Part shown: positions 8,092 to 16,373 of the stretch, in pieces
Layout: the number at the start of each line of letters is the position of its first letter
Numbering within the stretch: the first letter of the stretch is position 1
Assembly (NCBI RefSeq): GCF_028694895.1
Contig: NZ_JAQVKA010000011.1
Span: 1 to 35,916 of the forward strand
Source of the DNA: Sulfurimonas sp.
GTDB taxonomy: Bacteria > Campylobacterota > Campylobacteria > Campylobacterales > Sulfurimonadaceae
Reading direction: 5' to 3'
DNA length: 35,916 nucleotides
Made by a program: the position numbers and the translations under genes
The notes under the pieces: model-generated
The model's database searches: none
What the model was told of the DNA's origin: nothing
The model's input: only the letters and a program-made list of their open reading frames with translations

Positions 8092-9018
8092 ATGGCAAAC
8101 TCCGCCTCAACTAAACAAACCAAAGCTGGTTTAACTAAAGAAACCCGTGCGGGTTTTGTCTCTCTAATAGGTCGTCCAAACGCAGGAAAGAGTACTCTTA
8201 TGAACTCTCTTTTGGGTGAAAACATTGCCATGGTAAGCCAAAAAGCAAATGCAACAAGAAAAAGATCAAATGCGATAGTTATGCATAATGATACTCAAAT
8301 TATTTTTGTTGACACGCCAGGCCTACATGAGAGAGAAAAAGTACTAAATCAGTTTATGCTTGATGAAGCTCTAAAAGCTATGGGTGATTGTGACTTGATA
8401 GTTTATCTAGCTCCTATTACTGATAGTGTTGAGAATTATGAGAAGTTTTTAAAGCTTAATGACTCAAAGGTAAAACATATCATAGTTTTAAGCAAGATAG
8501 ATCAAGTCTCACAAGACAAGCTCTTCAAAAAAATATTACAATACAATCAATTCTCAGATAGCTTTGAAGCACTTATCCCAATGGCTGTTCCAAAAAAAAT
8601 TGGGCACAAAGATTTGCTTGAGACTATCTCAAAGTTGCTTCCGGAGTCTCCATTTCTTTTTGATCCAGAGGATTTAACAAGTGAGCTTGTGCGTAACATA
8701 TATGCTGGATTTATCCGTGAAGGTGTTTTTCAAAATGTAAGTGATGAGATTCCTTATGAATCTGATGTCATTATAGAAAAAATAGAAGAAGAAAAAAATG
8801 TAGATAAAATCATTGCAACTATCATTGTAGAAAAAGAGTCTCAAAAAGGGATAATTATCGGCAGAGGTGGAGAAGGCATAAAACGTATAGGCAAATACTC
8901 AAGAGAGAAGATAGAGATGCTAAGTGGAAAAAAAGCATACCTTGATTTACAAGTTGTTGTAAAAAAAGGCTGGAGTAAAGATAAATCATATTTACAAGAG
9001 ATAGGTTACACATCATGA
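8092..9018 (+). CDS. era: GTPase Era, 16S rRNA-binding ribosome assembly factor
   Basis: Era binds the 3' end of 16S rRNA during small-subunit maturation. The 308-residue protein has G1 GRPNAGKST (residues 27-35), G3 DTPGLHE, G4 SKID, and a C-terminal KH domain with GIIIGRGGEGIKRIG. It starts at ATG 8092 with AGGAAAA upstream. The first about 20 residues are an unusual extension that looks like a duplicated copy of the next eight residues (TKQTKAGL / TKETRAGF). The stop overlaps the next start (ATGA), and the era-csd6 pair is also adjacent in H. pylori. Confidence 0.96.
   Translation: MANSASTKQTKAGLTKETRAGFVSLIGRPNAGKSTLMNSLLGENIAMVSQKANATRKRSNAIVMHNDTQIIFVDTPGLHEREKVLNQFMLDEALKAMGDCDLIVYLAPITDSVENYEKFLKLNDSKVKHIIVLSKIDQVSQDKLFKKILQYNQFSDSFEALIPMAVPKKIGHKDLLETISKLLPESPFLFDPEDLTSELVRNIYAGFIREGVFQNVSDEIPYESDVIIEKIEEEKNVDKIIATIIVEKESQKGIIIGRGGEGIKRIGKYSREKIEMLSGKKAYLDLQVVVKKGWSKDKSYLQEIGYTS
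8110..8157 (+). repeat. Imperfect 24-base tandem duplication in the 5' end of era
   Basis: Units 8110-8133 and 8134-8157 share ACTAAA, AAACC and GGTTT at the same offsets and keep the frame, giving TKQTKAGL followed by TKETRAGF. The second copy is the conserved beginning of the GTPase domain. Confidence 0.6.
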
Positions 9019-9980
9019 AGATACTACTGTTTATACTACTTAGTTTAAATGTTTACGCTGTTGATATATTAACAAGCTACAGAAATAATGGTACTGCTGA
9101 CATTGAGAAGCAGATGGATTTAGAGCTCTCAAATGAAGAGTATTGGAAAACTCAGGTTAAAGATAAAGATCTGGATTTTGGATATATTGAATCATTTGAA
9201 AATATACTTACATGCGACAAAGCGCAATCATCTTTAAACCTTTACTCACTTGATGAAAATAAAAGTTTTAAATTTAGAAAAAAGTACAGTGCATATACAG
9301 GAAAAATGAAGGGTGACAAAGTAAAAGAGGGAGATTTAAGAACTCCAACTGGAATTTATCAAATCACTCAAAAACTCTCTAAAGAGACTAAACTAGACCC
9401 TTTTTATGGACCATTTGCTTTTGTTACGTCATACCCAAACGTTTATGACTCATATAAAGGAAAAAATGGCTCTGGTATATGGATACACGGCCTTCCATCA
9501 GAAGATAGAGATGAGTTTACAAGAGGTTGTATAGCGATAAACAACTCAAGCATTGAGTGTTTAAATAAAAACATTGATATCTCTAAAACACTTCTTGTAA
9601 TTAATGACACTGAAGTTAAGCAAAATGTTCTCAAAGAAGACCTTGTTACTATCCTTGCACAGTTATATGCTTGGAGATATGCATGGTTATACGATGATAT
9701 AAAAAGTTATTTAAGTTTTTATGCTTCAAATTTTGTTAGATTTGATGGAATGGATATCGAAAAATTTAGAAGCTATAAAACAAGAGTTTTTCAAAAAAAT
9801 GAGAAAAAAACTATTCTTTTCAATGAGATAAATATTCTTCCTTATCCAAATAGTTTGAATACTTACGAGATAACATTTCAAGAACATTATAAATCTGATA
9901 GTTTTGAATTTAATGGAGATAAAACTTTAATTATTGAACTAGATAAGAATAAAAAAATAAAAATATTAACAGAAAAATAA
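9015..9980 (+). CDS. csd6: L,D-carboxypeptidase/transpeptidase-fold cell shape protein Csd6 (Pgp2)
   Basis: A signal peptide (about residues 1-15, cut near NVYA) sends this 321-residue protein to the periplasm. The central YkuD domain has H158 in WIHG and the catalytic C172 in TRGCIAINN. The C-terminal third (about 205-320) is an NTF2-like domain beginning LVTILAQLYAWRYAW. This two-domain build is that of H. pylori Csd6 and C. jejuni Pgp2, which trim tetrapeptide stems of peptidoglycan to tripeptides and set helical cell shape. Those genes also follow era in H. pylori. The start overlaps the era stop by 4 bases. Classical L,D-transpeptidase activity cannot be excluded from sequence. Confidence 0.9.
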   Translation: MKILLFILLSLNVYAVDILTSYRNNGTADIEKQMDLELSNEEYWKTQVKDKDLDFGYIESFENILTCDKAQSSLNLYSLDENKSFKFRKKYSAYTGKMKGDKVKEGDLRTPTGIYQITQKLSKETKLDPFYGPFAFVTSYPNVYDSYKGKNGSGIWIHGLPSEDRDEFTRGCIAINNSSIECLNKNIDISKTLLVINDTEVKQNVLKEDLVTILAQLYAWRYAWLYDDIKSYLSFYASNFVRFDGMDIEKFRSYKTRVFQKNEKKTILFNEINILPYPNSLNTYEITFQEHYKSDSFEFNGDKTLIIELDKNKKIKILTEK

Positions 9981-9992
9981 AGAGAGTATCTT

Positions 9993-11303
9993 ATGAAAAA
10001 TATTACACTAAAGCTCTCTCTTTTTTTAGCGTTTCTTGCTCCACTATTTGGAGATATTCAACTTATTAAACAAGAAAACAACAATTCAGACACGACTCTT
10101 CTTGTAATAGGCGGTATACATGGTGATGAACCTGGTGGATATTTTGCTGCATCCATATTAGCAACACATTACAAAATAGACTCAAATAACTTATGGGTAG
10201 TTCCAAATTTAAATAAAGATAGTATTGTTGGTGATAATAGAGGCTTAAATGGAGATATGAATAGAAAATTTTCTGTTATAAAAGAAAATGACAAAGATAA
10301 ACAAACTGTAGAAGATATCAAAGAGATTATTTTACAAAAAAAAGTCTCTTTAGTTTTGAACCTGCATGATGGAAATGGATTTTATAGAAAAACTAATAAA
10401 GGAAATATATTTAATCCAAATGCATGGGGACAAACATGTGTTATAGATCAATGTGCTTTACCTATAGATCAACCATTTGGTAATCTAAATAAGATAGCTT
10501 TAGATGTAAAAGAAGCGGTCAACAAAAGATTAATTGAAGAACATCATACTTTTGATGTAAAAAATACAAATACTAAGTTTGATGATGAAGCAATGCAACT
10601 CTCTCTTACATATTTTGCCGTAACAAACAATAAACCAGCTTTTGCAATAGAGAGTAGTAAAAACCTACCTTCATTATCTCAAAAAGTTTTTTATCATCTA
10701 CTTGCTATCGAAGAATTTATGAATATTATGAATATTTCTTTTAAAAGAGAGTTTGAGCTAAGTGAACAAAATATAGATGAAATACTAAAAAATAACGGTA
10801 GTTTGATAATAAATAGTAATATTTCTATAGATTTAACAAATATAAAAAATATTTTAAGCTTTGTTCCGATAAAATCAGAAAATAACGTGTTTAAATTTTC
10901 TAACACGTTAGGAAACATTGTGAAAGATGGGCGAAATTTTGTTGTTTATATAGGCAATAAAAAAGTAACCATTCTTGCCCCACAATATTTTGAGATGCGA
11001 GGACCTTGTAAAAAAGAGTTTGAAGCAATTGTTGATAAAGAGAGAGTTTCTTTAAACAATACTTCAGAATTTTTTGTAAATGACGATTTTAAAATTGTTA
11101 AAGATGATGAATACCGTGTTAATATTATTGGTTACAAAGCAATTGGTCGAGTTGATGAGAGTGATATAACTGTTTCGCTTAAAGATTTTGACAAAAAATT
11201 CTCAATAGATATAGATGAAAGAGTTTATAGAATTGAGTTTTATAAAAACAGTGAATTTTGTTTTATGTCCAAAGTTCATTTTAAAGAGGATAATACAAAA
11301 TGA
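9993..11303 (+). CDS. csd4: Zinc D,L-carboxypeptidase, cell shape protein Csd4 (Pgp1)
   Basis: A signal peptide (about residues 1-20, ending APLFG) precedes an M14-like peptidase domain. The zinc ligands are visible as H43-x-x-E46 in GGIHGDEPGG and H125 in VLNLHDGNG. The remaining about 200 residues form the beta-rich extra domains of the Csd4/Pgp1 group, and the total of 436 residues is close to theirs. These enzymes cut the tripeptide stem of peptidoglycan to a dipeptide and are needed for helical shape. H. pylori Csd4 is known for a Gln in place of the first His; here the usual His is present. The gene lies 12 bases after csd6 and its stop overlaps the first pilus gene (ATGA). Confidence 0.88.
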   Translation: MKNITLKLSLFLAFLAPLFGDIQLIKQENNNSDTTLLVIGGIHGDEPGGYFAASILATHYKIDSNNLWVVPNLNKDSIVGDNRGLNGDMNRKFSVIKENDKDKQTVEDIKEIILQKKVSLVLNLHDGNGFYRKTNKGNIFNPNAWGQTCVIDQCALPIDQPFGNLNKIALDVKEAVNKRLIEEHHTFDVKNTNTKFDDEAMQLSLTYFAVTNNKPAFAIESSKNLPSLSQKVFYHLLAIEEFMNIMNISFKREFELSEQNIDEILKNNGSLIINSNISIDLTNIKNILSFVPIKSENNVFKFSNTLGNIVKDGRNFVVYIGNKKVTILAPQYFEMRGPCKKEFEAIVDKERVSLNNTSEFFVNDDFKIVKDDEYRVNIIGYKAIGRVDESDITVSLKDFDKKFSIDIDERVYRIEFYKNSEFCFMSKVHFKEDNTK

Positions 11304-12853
11304 GTAAAAAAGAACAGCACTCTTTCTCTAGTGTACTTTCTATAAATCCATATAAAAACAGTTATGTTTTGAGTACTGCAAGCAGTTTGAATGTGGTAAC
11401 AACTCCTATATACAATAAAGATCAATATGTAATCTCTTATTTAAATACAAAAAGTTTTATTAATAGTCAAATAGCTATAAGCAAAAATATTCCGCAAGAG
11501 GATTTATATGATGCTATATACAACAAAGCATATGATGAGCTAGGCCTTGATCAAGCAATTTTGTACCAAATTGAGTACATTGAAACTTTTAATAAGTTAG
11601 ATGAAGCAAATAGAAATTTTCACGTATTTATTATAGACCCTATAACTGTTGGGGATGCTTTTAAAGGCGCGGTTGATAAAATTAAATATATTGATTATAT
11701 TATCCCCTCTCCTCTTTTACTCAAATCTCTCTACTCTAAAGACTTAATAGAAGATAGTGGTGTTCACTGTTTTATTTACTTCCAAGAAAATGATACCTTC
11801 ATTACAATCTATAATGAAAAAGAGTTTATATATACAAAATCCATAAACTACTCGTTTGCGCAGATGCATGAGAGATTTTGTGAACTCTATGGAGAGATGG
11901 TTGAATATGAAGATTTTATTAATTTTTTATCTTATGAAGATTTAAAAACTACTGATAGTAACTATAAAACTTTTATTATTAAACTATATAAAGAAATTTT
12001 TGCAAACATAAATGATATTTTAACCTATGTAAAAAGAGCGTTAAATATAGAAAAAATAGAGTGTGTGTATATAGACACTCAACTCCCTTCTATTACTAAA
12101 ATATATGAGATGGCAGAAGTTGAGCTTGGAATCAAAAGTTCTAGTTTTAACTTCAACTATGGATTTATCAGTAATGACTCTCATATAGATCACTTTCATG
12201 TTCTTATGCATATTTACTCGACTCTTGCACAAAAGGATAGATATGAGTGTAATTTCACTCTATATCATCGTCCTCCAAAATTTGCACAAAGAGAGAGTGG
12301 TCGTGCCATACTTATTTCCGTAGCAGCTTTAGTTATAGCCTTTATCTATCCTGTTTCTTATTGGACATTAACGTACGCTCAAACTATTCAATACAAATTA
12401 CTTGAAGAAGAGTATAGAAATGTACACAATATCAAGACAACAAGAGAAGCAATAATAAAAAATAAAGAGGCAGAAAAAGATAAAGTTTATAAGCTTGTAG
12501 AACATGAAAAAGAAGAGTATTTAAGTAAAAAAAATACACTTATAAAAATTCATGATGTAAAAGTAAACTATCCAATGAAAGCTGATTTATTACAAATCCT
12601 CACAAAAGATTTCAATACTTTTAATGTAAATCTAGAGAGTGCTTTTTACTCTGAACAAGAGAAAAGTGAAAAAAGTGAGGCTTATAAAGAGTTCAAGTTT
12701 GGTCTAGTTTCCTCAAATGATAAAAAAATAACAGATCTGATTAAATACTTAACTAAGACCTATGGGGATAAATTTCACTTCTCTATAAATGAAATATCGT
12801 ACAATGTAGATGAAAAGTTGTACTTTGGTGAATTAAAGGTGAATTTAATATGA
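11300..12853 (+). CDS. PilM-PilN-like fusion (GspL-like) pilus/competence inner-membrane protein
   Basis: The 517-residue protein has a cytoplasmic region of about 330 residues whose layout fits a diverged PilM/GspL actin-like fold. One membrane helix follows (about residues 337-357), then a charged coiled coil (about 360-430) and a PilN/GspL-type periplasmic domain. It would join the assembly ATPase in the cytoplasm to the periplasmic frame, jobs split between PilM and PilN in many pili. The start overlaps csd4 (ATGA) and the stop overlaps the PilO gene (ATGA). No ATP-binding motif is obvious in the N-terminal part, so the fold call rests on position and topology. Confidence 0.65.
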   Translation: MSKKEQHSFSSVLSINPYKNSYVLSTASSLNVVTTPIYNKDQYVISYLNTKSFINSQIAISKNIPQEDLYDAIYNKAYDELGLDQAILYQIEYIETFNKLDEANRNFHVFIIDPITVGDAFKGAVDKIKYIDYIIPSPLLLKSLYSKDLIEDSGVHCFIYFQENDTFITIYNEKEFIYTKSINYSFAQMHERFCELYGEMVEYEDFINFLSYEDLKTTDSNYKTFIIKLYKEIFANINDILTYVKRALNIEKIECVYIDTQLPSITKIYEMAEVELGIKSSSFNFNYGFISNDSHIDHFHVLMHIYSTLAQKDRYECNFTLYHRPPKFAQRESGRAILISVAALVIAFIYPVSYWTLTYAQTIQYKLLEEEYRNVHNIKTTREAIIKNKEAEKDKVYKLVEHEKEEYLSKKNTLIKIHDVKVNYPMKADLLQILTKDFNTFNVNLESAFYSEQEKSEKSEAYKEFKFGLVSSNDKKITDLIKYLTKTYGDKFHFSINEISYNVDEKLYFGELKVNLI

Positions 12854-13488
12854 ATTTTAGATTAATGATTGAAGAGACATTACAAAGAATGGACGCCTTC
12901 TTTAAAGAAAAATCTCAAAAAGATACCTATATGGTATATATTATGATTATTGTTATTTTATCTGCTTTGGCTTATCCGTTTTATGATAGCTCAACTAATG
13001 AATTTAATGTTATAAAAGACAAAGTAACCCAAGTAACAACAAAAATAAATGCTGATAAAATGTATCTTAAAATAAATACAGAAGCTGTTGTGGCAAAGCT
13101 TGGTGCTGATATTATTGGTTTAGAAAAAGATTTGGTTATCTTAAAAGATCAAAACAGCTATATAAAAGAGAAAATAGAAGCAATTTCATCACTTATATAT
13201 AATGAAAAAGCTTGGGGTGAATACTTAAACTCTATTTCTATCCATGCTAAAAATCACAATATTAATATTGTCAAATTTATTAACACATATTCACTACATA
13301 ATGAAGCTTCCTTTGGTCATGTTCTTGATATTTCTCTTAATGTTACTGGGAATTATCTAGACATTATAAAATTTATCAACTCGCTAGAACAGAGTGAATT
13401 GGTAGTAGATGTACATGACTTAGATTTAAAGGCTCAAGATGCACTCAACACAAAAATTGATATTTCAGTTTGGGGGATTACATACTAA
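12850..13488 (+). CDS. PilO/MshJ-like inner-membrane protein
   Basis: The 212-residue protein has one N-terminal membrane helix (about residues 28-45), a periplasmic coiled coil (about 50-110) and a C-terminal alpha/beta domain. This is the build of PilO, GspM and MshJ, which pair with PilN as part of the inner-membrane frame of pili. It lies directly after the PilM-PilN-like gene with a 4-base overlap. The identification rests on size, topology and position rather than a motif. Confidence 0.65.
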   Translation: MNFRLMIEETLQRMDAFFKEKSQKDTYMVYIMIIVILSALAYPFYDSSTNEFNVIKDKVTQVTTKINADKMYLKINTEAVVAKLGADIIGLEKDLVILKDQNSYIKEKIEAISSLIYNEKAWGEYLNSISIHAKNHNINIVKFINTYSLHNEASFGHVLDISLNVTGNYLDIIKFINSLEQSELVVDVHDLDLKAQDALNTKIDISVWGITY

Positions 13489-13946
13489 TGAAAACAACAT
13501 TAACAATATTGCTAACATTATTATTATCAAATAACCTTCTTTCATCTGAATTAGACTGGGTTAATGAGCAAATCGAGGCTATTAAACCTCCAAGAAAAGG
13601 TGTTGTAGTAACCGGCGTGTCAAATCCTTTTGTCTTTTTAAAAAAAAATATGCCAAAAGACAGCAAAAAAGACACCTCTTCTGCATCAACTCAAAAGTCA
13701 AGTGTTGTTGATACTGGCATAGAAAAACCAAAACTAGAAGTCATTAGTGTTTCTAGTTTTGATTTAAGCGCAATCATAAACTCTTCAGCTATGATTAATG
13801 GTAGTTGGTACAAAGTAGACGATGTTGTAAAAGGATATACTATCTCCGAAATAACTAAAGATGGTGTAATTCTAAAAAAAGATAAGAAACTTATTCTTTT
13901 ATCAACAACAACAAAAAAACAAACTTTAAAATTTAAAAATAAGTAG
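13488..13946 (+). CDS. PilP/MshK-like periplasmic protein
   Basis: Starting from the ATG at 13488 (TAATG overlap with the PilO gene) the product has 152 residues. A signal peptide spans about 1-18. A Pro/Lys/Ser-rich linker (about 30-85) comes next, then a small C-terminal beta domain: AIINSSAMINGSWYKVDD, followed by GYTISEITKDGVILKK. This matches the homology-region fold of PilP, GspC and MshK, which connects the inner-membrane frame to the secretin. A longer frame begins with TTG at 13470 but places six residues before the signal peptide and is unlikely. Position resembles ctsR in the C. jejuni locus. Confidence 0.65.
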   Translation: MKTTLTILLTLLLSNNLLSSELDWVNEQIEAIKPPRKGVVVTGVSNPFVFLKKNMPKDSKKDTSSASTQKSSVVDTGIEKPKLEVISVSSFDLSAIINSSAMINGSWYKVDDVVKGYTISEITKDGVILKKDKKLILLSTTTKKQTLKFKNK

Positions 13947-13956
13947 GGCAGATATT

Positions 13957-15561
13957 ATGAAACTTATAAAAACAACAATGTACTCAACTCTTCTAACGCT
14001 TCTTGTCTCAAGTAACGTTTATGCAGCAGATTGTTCTTATGAACTCTTTAGTATTAGTTCTACTAAAGATACTAAGATAATTGACTTTATTGAGCAGCTT
14101 AGTGATGAGTGTGATTTTAGTATCATAGTTACTGACCCAAATGCACAAAAATTTTTGGATACAAACTTAAATAAGACAAACCTAAACAACCTCACAATAG
14201 ATGAAGTATTTAATATTGTATTAAAAGAGAACAATTTAACATATTCTCTTCAAAACAATCTACTAAAAATTTCTTATCTAGAAACTAAGATGTTTAACAT
14301 TGACTATATACTCTCACAAAGAAAGAGTGAATCCAAAACAAATATTACTCTCTCTTCAGAAGGAGCAGGAACCTCTACTATGACGGGAGCTGCTTCCCGT
14401 ACTACTGGAACTACGGGAACAGCAGGCGTAGATGAAGTTGGTGGTGGATCTGCTGGTAAATCTGGAATGAATGTAAATAGTACTGATGAAGTTCAATTCT
14501 GGCATCAATTAGATTTAGAGTTTCAAAATGTATTAAACAGACCTCAAGATGTTTATACTGCAGAAGCACCTATTATAAATAAAAATGCTGGAATTATTAC
14601 AGTTACAGCAACTATAAAGCAGATGGAAAGATTTGAAGGATATCTTAAAAAGCTTCAAGATAAAGTTCAACTTCAGGTTCTTATAGACGTTCAGCTACTA
14701 TCAGTTACTCTAAGTGATGGTAAAACCACGGGAGTTGATTGGTCGCAACTATATAAACTTCAAAATATTGATCTTAGTGTAGATAAACTTTTCCACAAAA
14801 ATGTATCAAAATTTGAAGATGGTAAAATTACAACAGCGTTTGCAGGTGGTGGAGCTAGTGAAAACTCACATCTTATAGAAATTAGCGCTCAAGGTTCTTT
14901 AAATGAGGTTATAAAGTTCCTCAAAACTCAAGGCTCTGTATCTTCTATATCAAACCCAAAAGTTTTAACTCTAAACAATCAACCAGCTTTAATAACAGCA
15001 GGAACAGAGTACTTCTATAAGATAACAAGCACAGAAACCTTAGCAGGTGGCTCAACCGGTACACAAAGTACAAGTGAGGATTTACAATCAGTATTTGCAG
15101 GTGTTTTACTTGATATTACTCCAGAAATCTCTGATGACAATATGATAACACTAAAAATCAATCCTTCACTATCAGAAACAGCAACCGACATGTCAACAAT
15201 TCCTGGTGAGGACAGAACAATGCCACCAGATCTTAGTCGACGCCAACTCTCATCTGTTGTAACTGTCAAGGATGGAAATCGTATTATATTAGGTGGTTTA
15301 ATTAACACAAGCAACAGTATAGATATAAATAAAGTTCCTATTTTAGGTGACATTCCTATCATTAATTATCTTTTTAAATATGAAAACAAATTGAAAATCA
15401 CTCAAGAACTAGTCATAGTAATTGAACCTCGTATTGTTGCAAAAGGGAAAAAAGATTTATCTCTTTCAGAACTAGGATACAGCGGGCTCTCAGAAGATAT
15501 CTTAAAAAGCACAAAAGATGCTATAACTACCACTACAAACAGCATAAAAGAGGATGATTGA
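13957..15561 (+). CDS. mshL: MSHA/type IV pilus-type secretin
   Basis: This 534-residue outer-membrane channel protein has a signal peptide (about 1-23, cut after VYA). An STN/N0-like domain follows (about 30-110), then a Gly/Ser/Thr-rich linker (about 135-172), an N-domain (about 200-250) and the C-terminal secretin barrel (about 325-510). The barrel carries the hallmark VPILGDIPIINYLFK and ends IVIEPRIV. It fits MshL/PilQ and the competence secretin CtsD. It begins 10 bases after the PilP-like gene, and its stop overlaps the TTG start of the next gene. There is no lipobox, so a pilotin would have to be elsewhere. Confidence 0.9.
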   Translation: MKLIKTTMYSTLLTLLVSSNVYAADCSYELFSISSTKDTKIIDFIEQLSDECDFSIIVTDPNAQKFLDTNLNKTNLNNLTIDEVFNIVLKENNLTYSLQNNLLKISYLETKMFNIDYILSQRKSESKTNITLSSEGAGTSTMTGAASRTTGTTGTAGVDEVGGGSAGKSGMNVNSTDEVQFWHQLDLEFQNVLNRPQDVYTAEAPIINKNAGIITVTATIKQMERFEGYLKKLQDKVQLQVLIDVQLLSVTLSDGKTTGVDWSQLYKLQNIDLSVDKLFHKNVSKFEDGKITTAFAGGGASENSHLIEISAQGSLNEVIKFLKTQGSVSSISNPKVLTLNNQPALITAGTEYFYKITSTETLAGGSTGTQSTSEDLQSVFAGVLLDITPEISDDNMITLKINPSLSETATDMSTIPGEDRTMPPDLSRRQLSSVVTVKDGNRIILGGLINTSNSIDINKVPILGDIPIINYLFKYENKLKITQELVIVIEPRIVAKGKKDLSLSELGYSGLSEDILKSTKDAITTTTNSIKEDD

Positions 15562-16373
15562 AACCAAGTATCTATGAAAACTCTAGAGATGTTTTTTTAG
15601 ATACTGTTAACGCTAAAGATTACATCCAGCTTGAGAGAATTTCGGCTATTTATGATTCCTTAAAAGATTCCATTGAAAAGCCACTTAAAATGGTTCTTTT
15701 ATATGGAAAGCCAGGAACAGGAAAGAGTATGTTTTTATCAAGACTTTATCAAAATCTTCTGCCTTTGCAAAAAGTATACCTTTATAGCACGCCTATCTTA
15801 GATGAGAGTGAATTTTTCAAAACATTAGCTCAAGATCTCTATGGCATTGCGTATGATGGAGAGCTAAATTTTACACAATTCATAAAAATTCTAGAAAACA
15901 GAGAATTACAAGACACAGCCATTCCTCTAATACTCCTTGATGAAGCTCAACTTTATTCAACAGCAATGATGGAGAAGATAAGACTTCTCTCAGATACTAG
16001 AAAAGTAAAGTTTTTAATTGCTCTTCATAAAACAGACAAAGAAGATATTATCGCAAAAGAGCATTTTCAAACAAGAATATGGGAGAGTATAAAACTAGAG
16101 AACTCCTCAAATTCAGAGCTAAAAATATATATCCAAAAGAAACTTATGAAGGCAAATTGTATAGATACAGCAAGCATGTTTACTCAAAAATCTATAAACC
16201 TTATTCATAAGCTAACTGATGGGAACTTTAGAAATGCAAATAAGTTGGTATATACACTTTTTGATATATATCTATATTATGCAAACACAAATCCAAGTAA
16301 AATAACCAAAGGTGAAGTTTCAACAAAATATATTGAGATGGCAGCAATACATACAGGATTGATAAATGCTTAA
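15558..16373 (+). CDS. ExeA/MshM-like AAA ATPase (CtsP position)
   Basis: The 271-residue cytoplasmic ATPase has Walker A GKPGTGKS (residues 50-57) and Walker B LILLDEAQ (about 125-132). A sensor-1 region FLIALHKTD follows, then a helical lid. ExeA- and MshM-type ATPases help place or energise secretins, and C. jejuni CtsP, needed for DNA uptake, has the same kind of domain and the same place in the locus. There is no peptidoglycan-binding domain, unlike full ExeA. The start is TTG at 15558, overlapping the secretin stop (TTGA). The TPR gene starts inside its last codons. Confidence 0.8.
   Translation: MKPSIYENSRDVFLDTVNAKDYIQLERISAIYDSLKDSIEKPLKMVLLYGKPGTGKSMFLSRLYQNLLPLQKVYLYSTPILDESEFFKTLAQDLYGIAYDGELNFTQFIKILENRELQDTAIPLILLDEAQLYSTAMMEKIRLLSDTRKVKFLIALHKTDKEDIIAKEHFQTRIWESIKLENSSNSELKIYIQKKLMKANCIDTASMFTQKSINLIHKLTDGNFRNANKLVYTLFDIYLYYANTNPSKITKGEVSTKYIEMAAIHTGLINA

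Noticed and set aside
13470..13487. TTG start for the PilP-like protein
   Set aside because: It would put six residues before a good signal peptide and overlap the PilO gene; the ATG at 13488 forms the usual TAATG coupling.
15015..15362. 115-residue open frame on the minus strand inside the secretin gene
   Set aside because: The plus-strand frame holds the conserved secretin motif through this region, so the opposite frame is a shadow.
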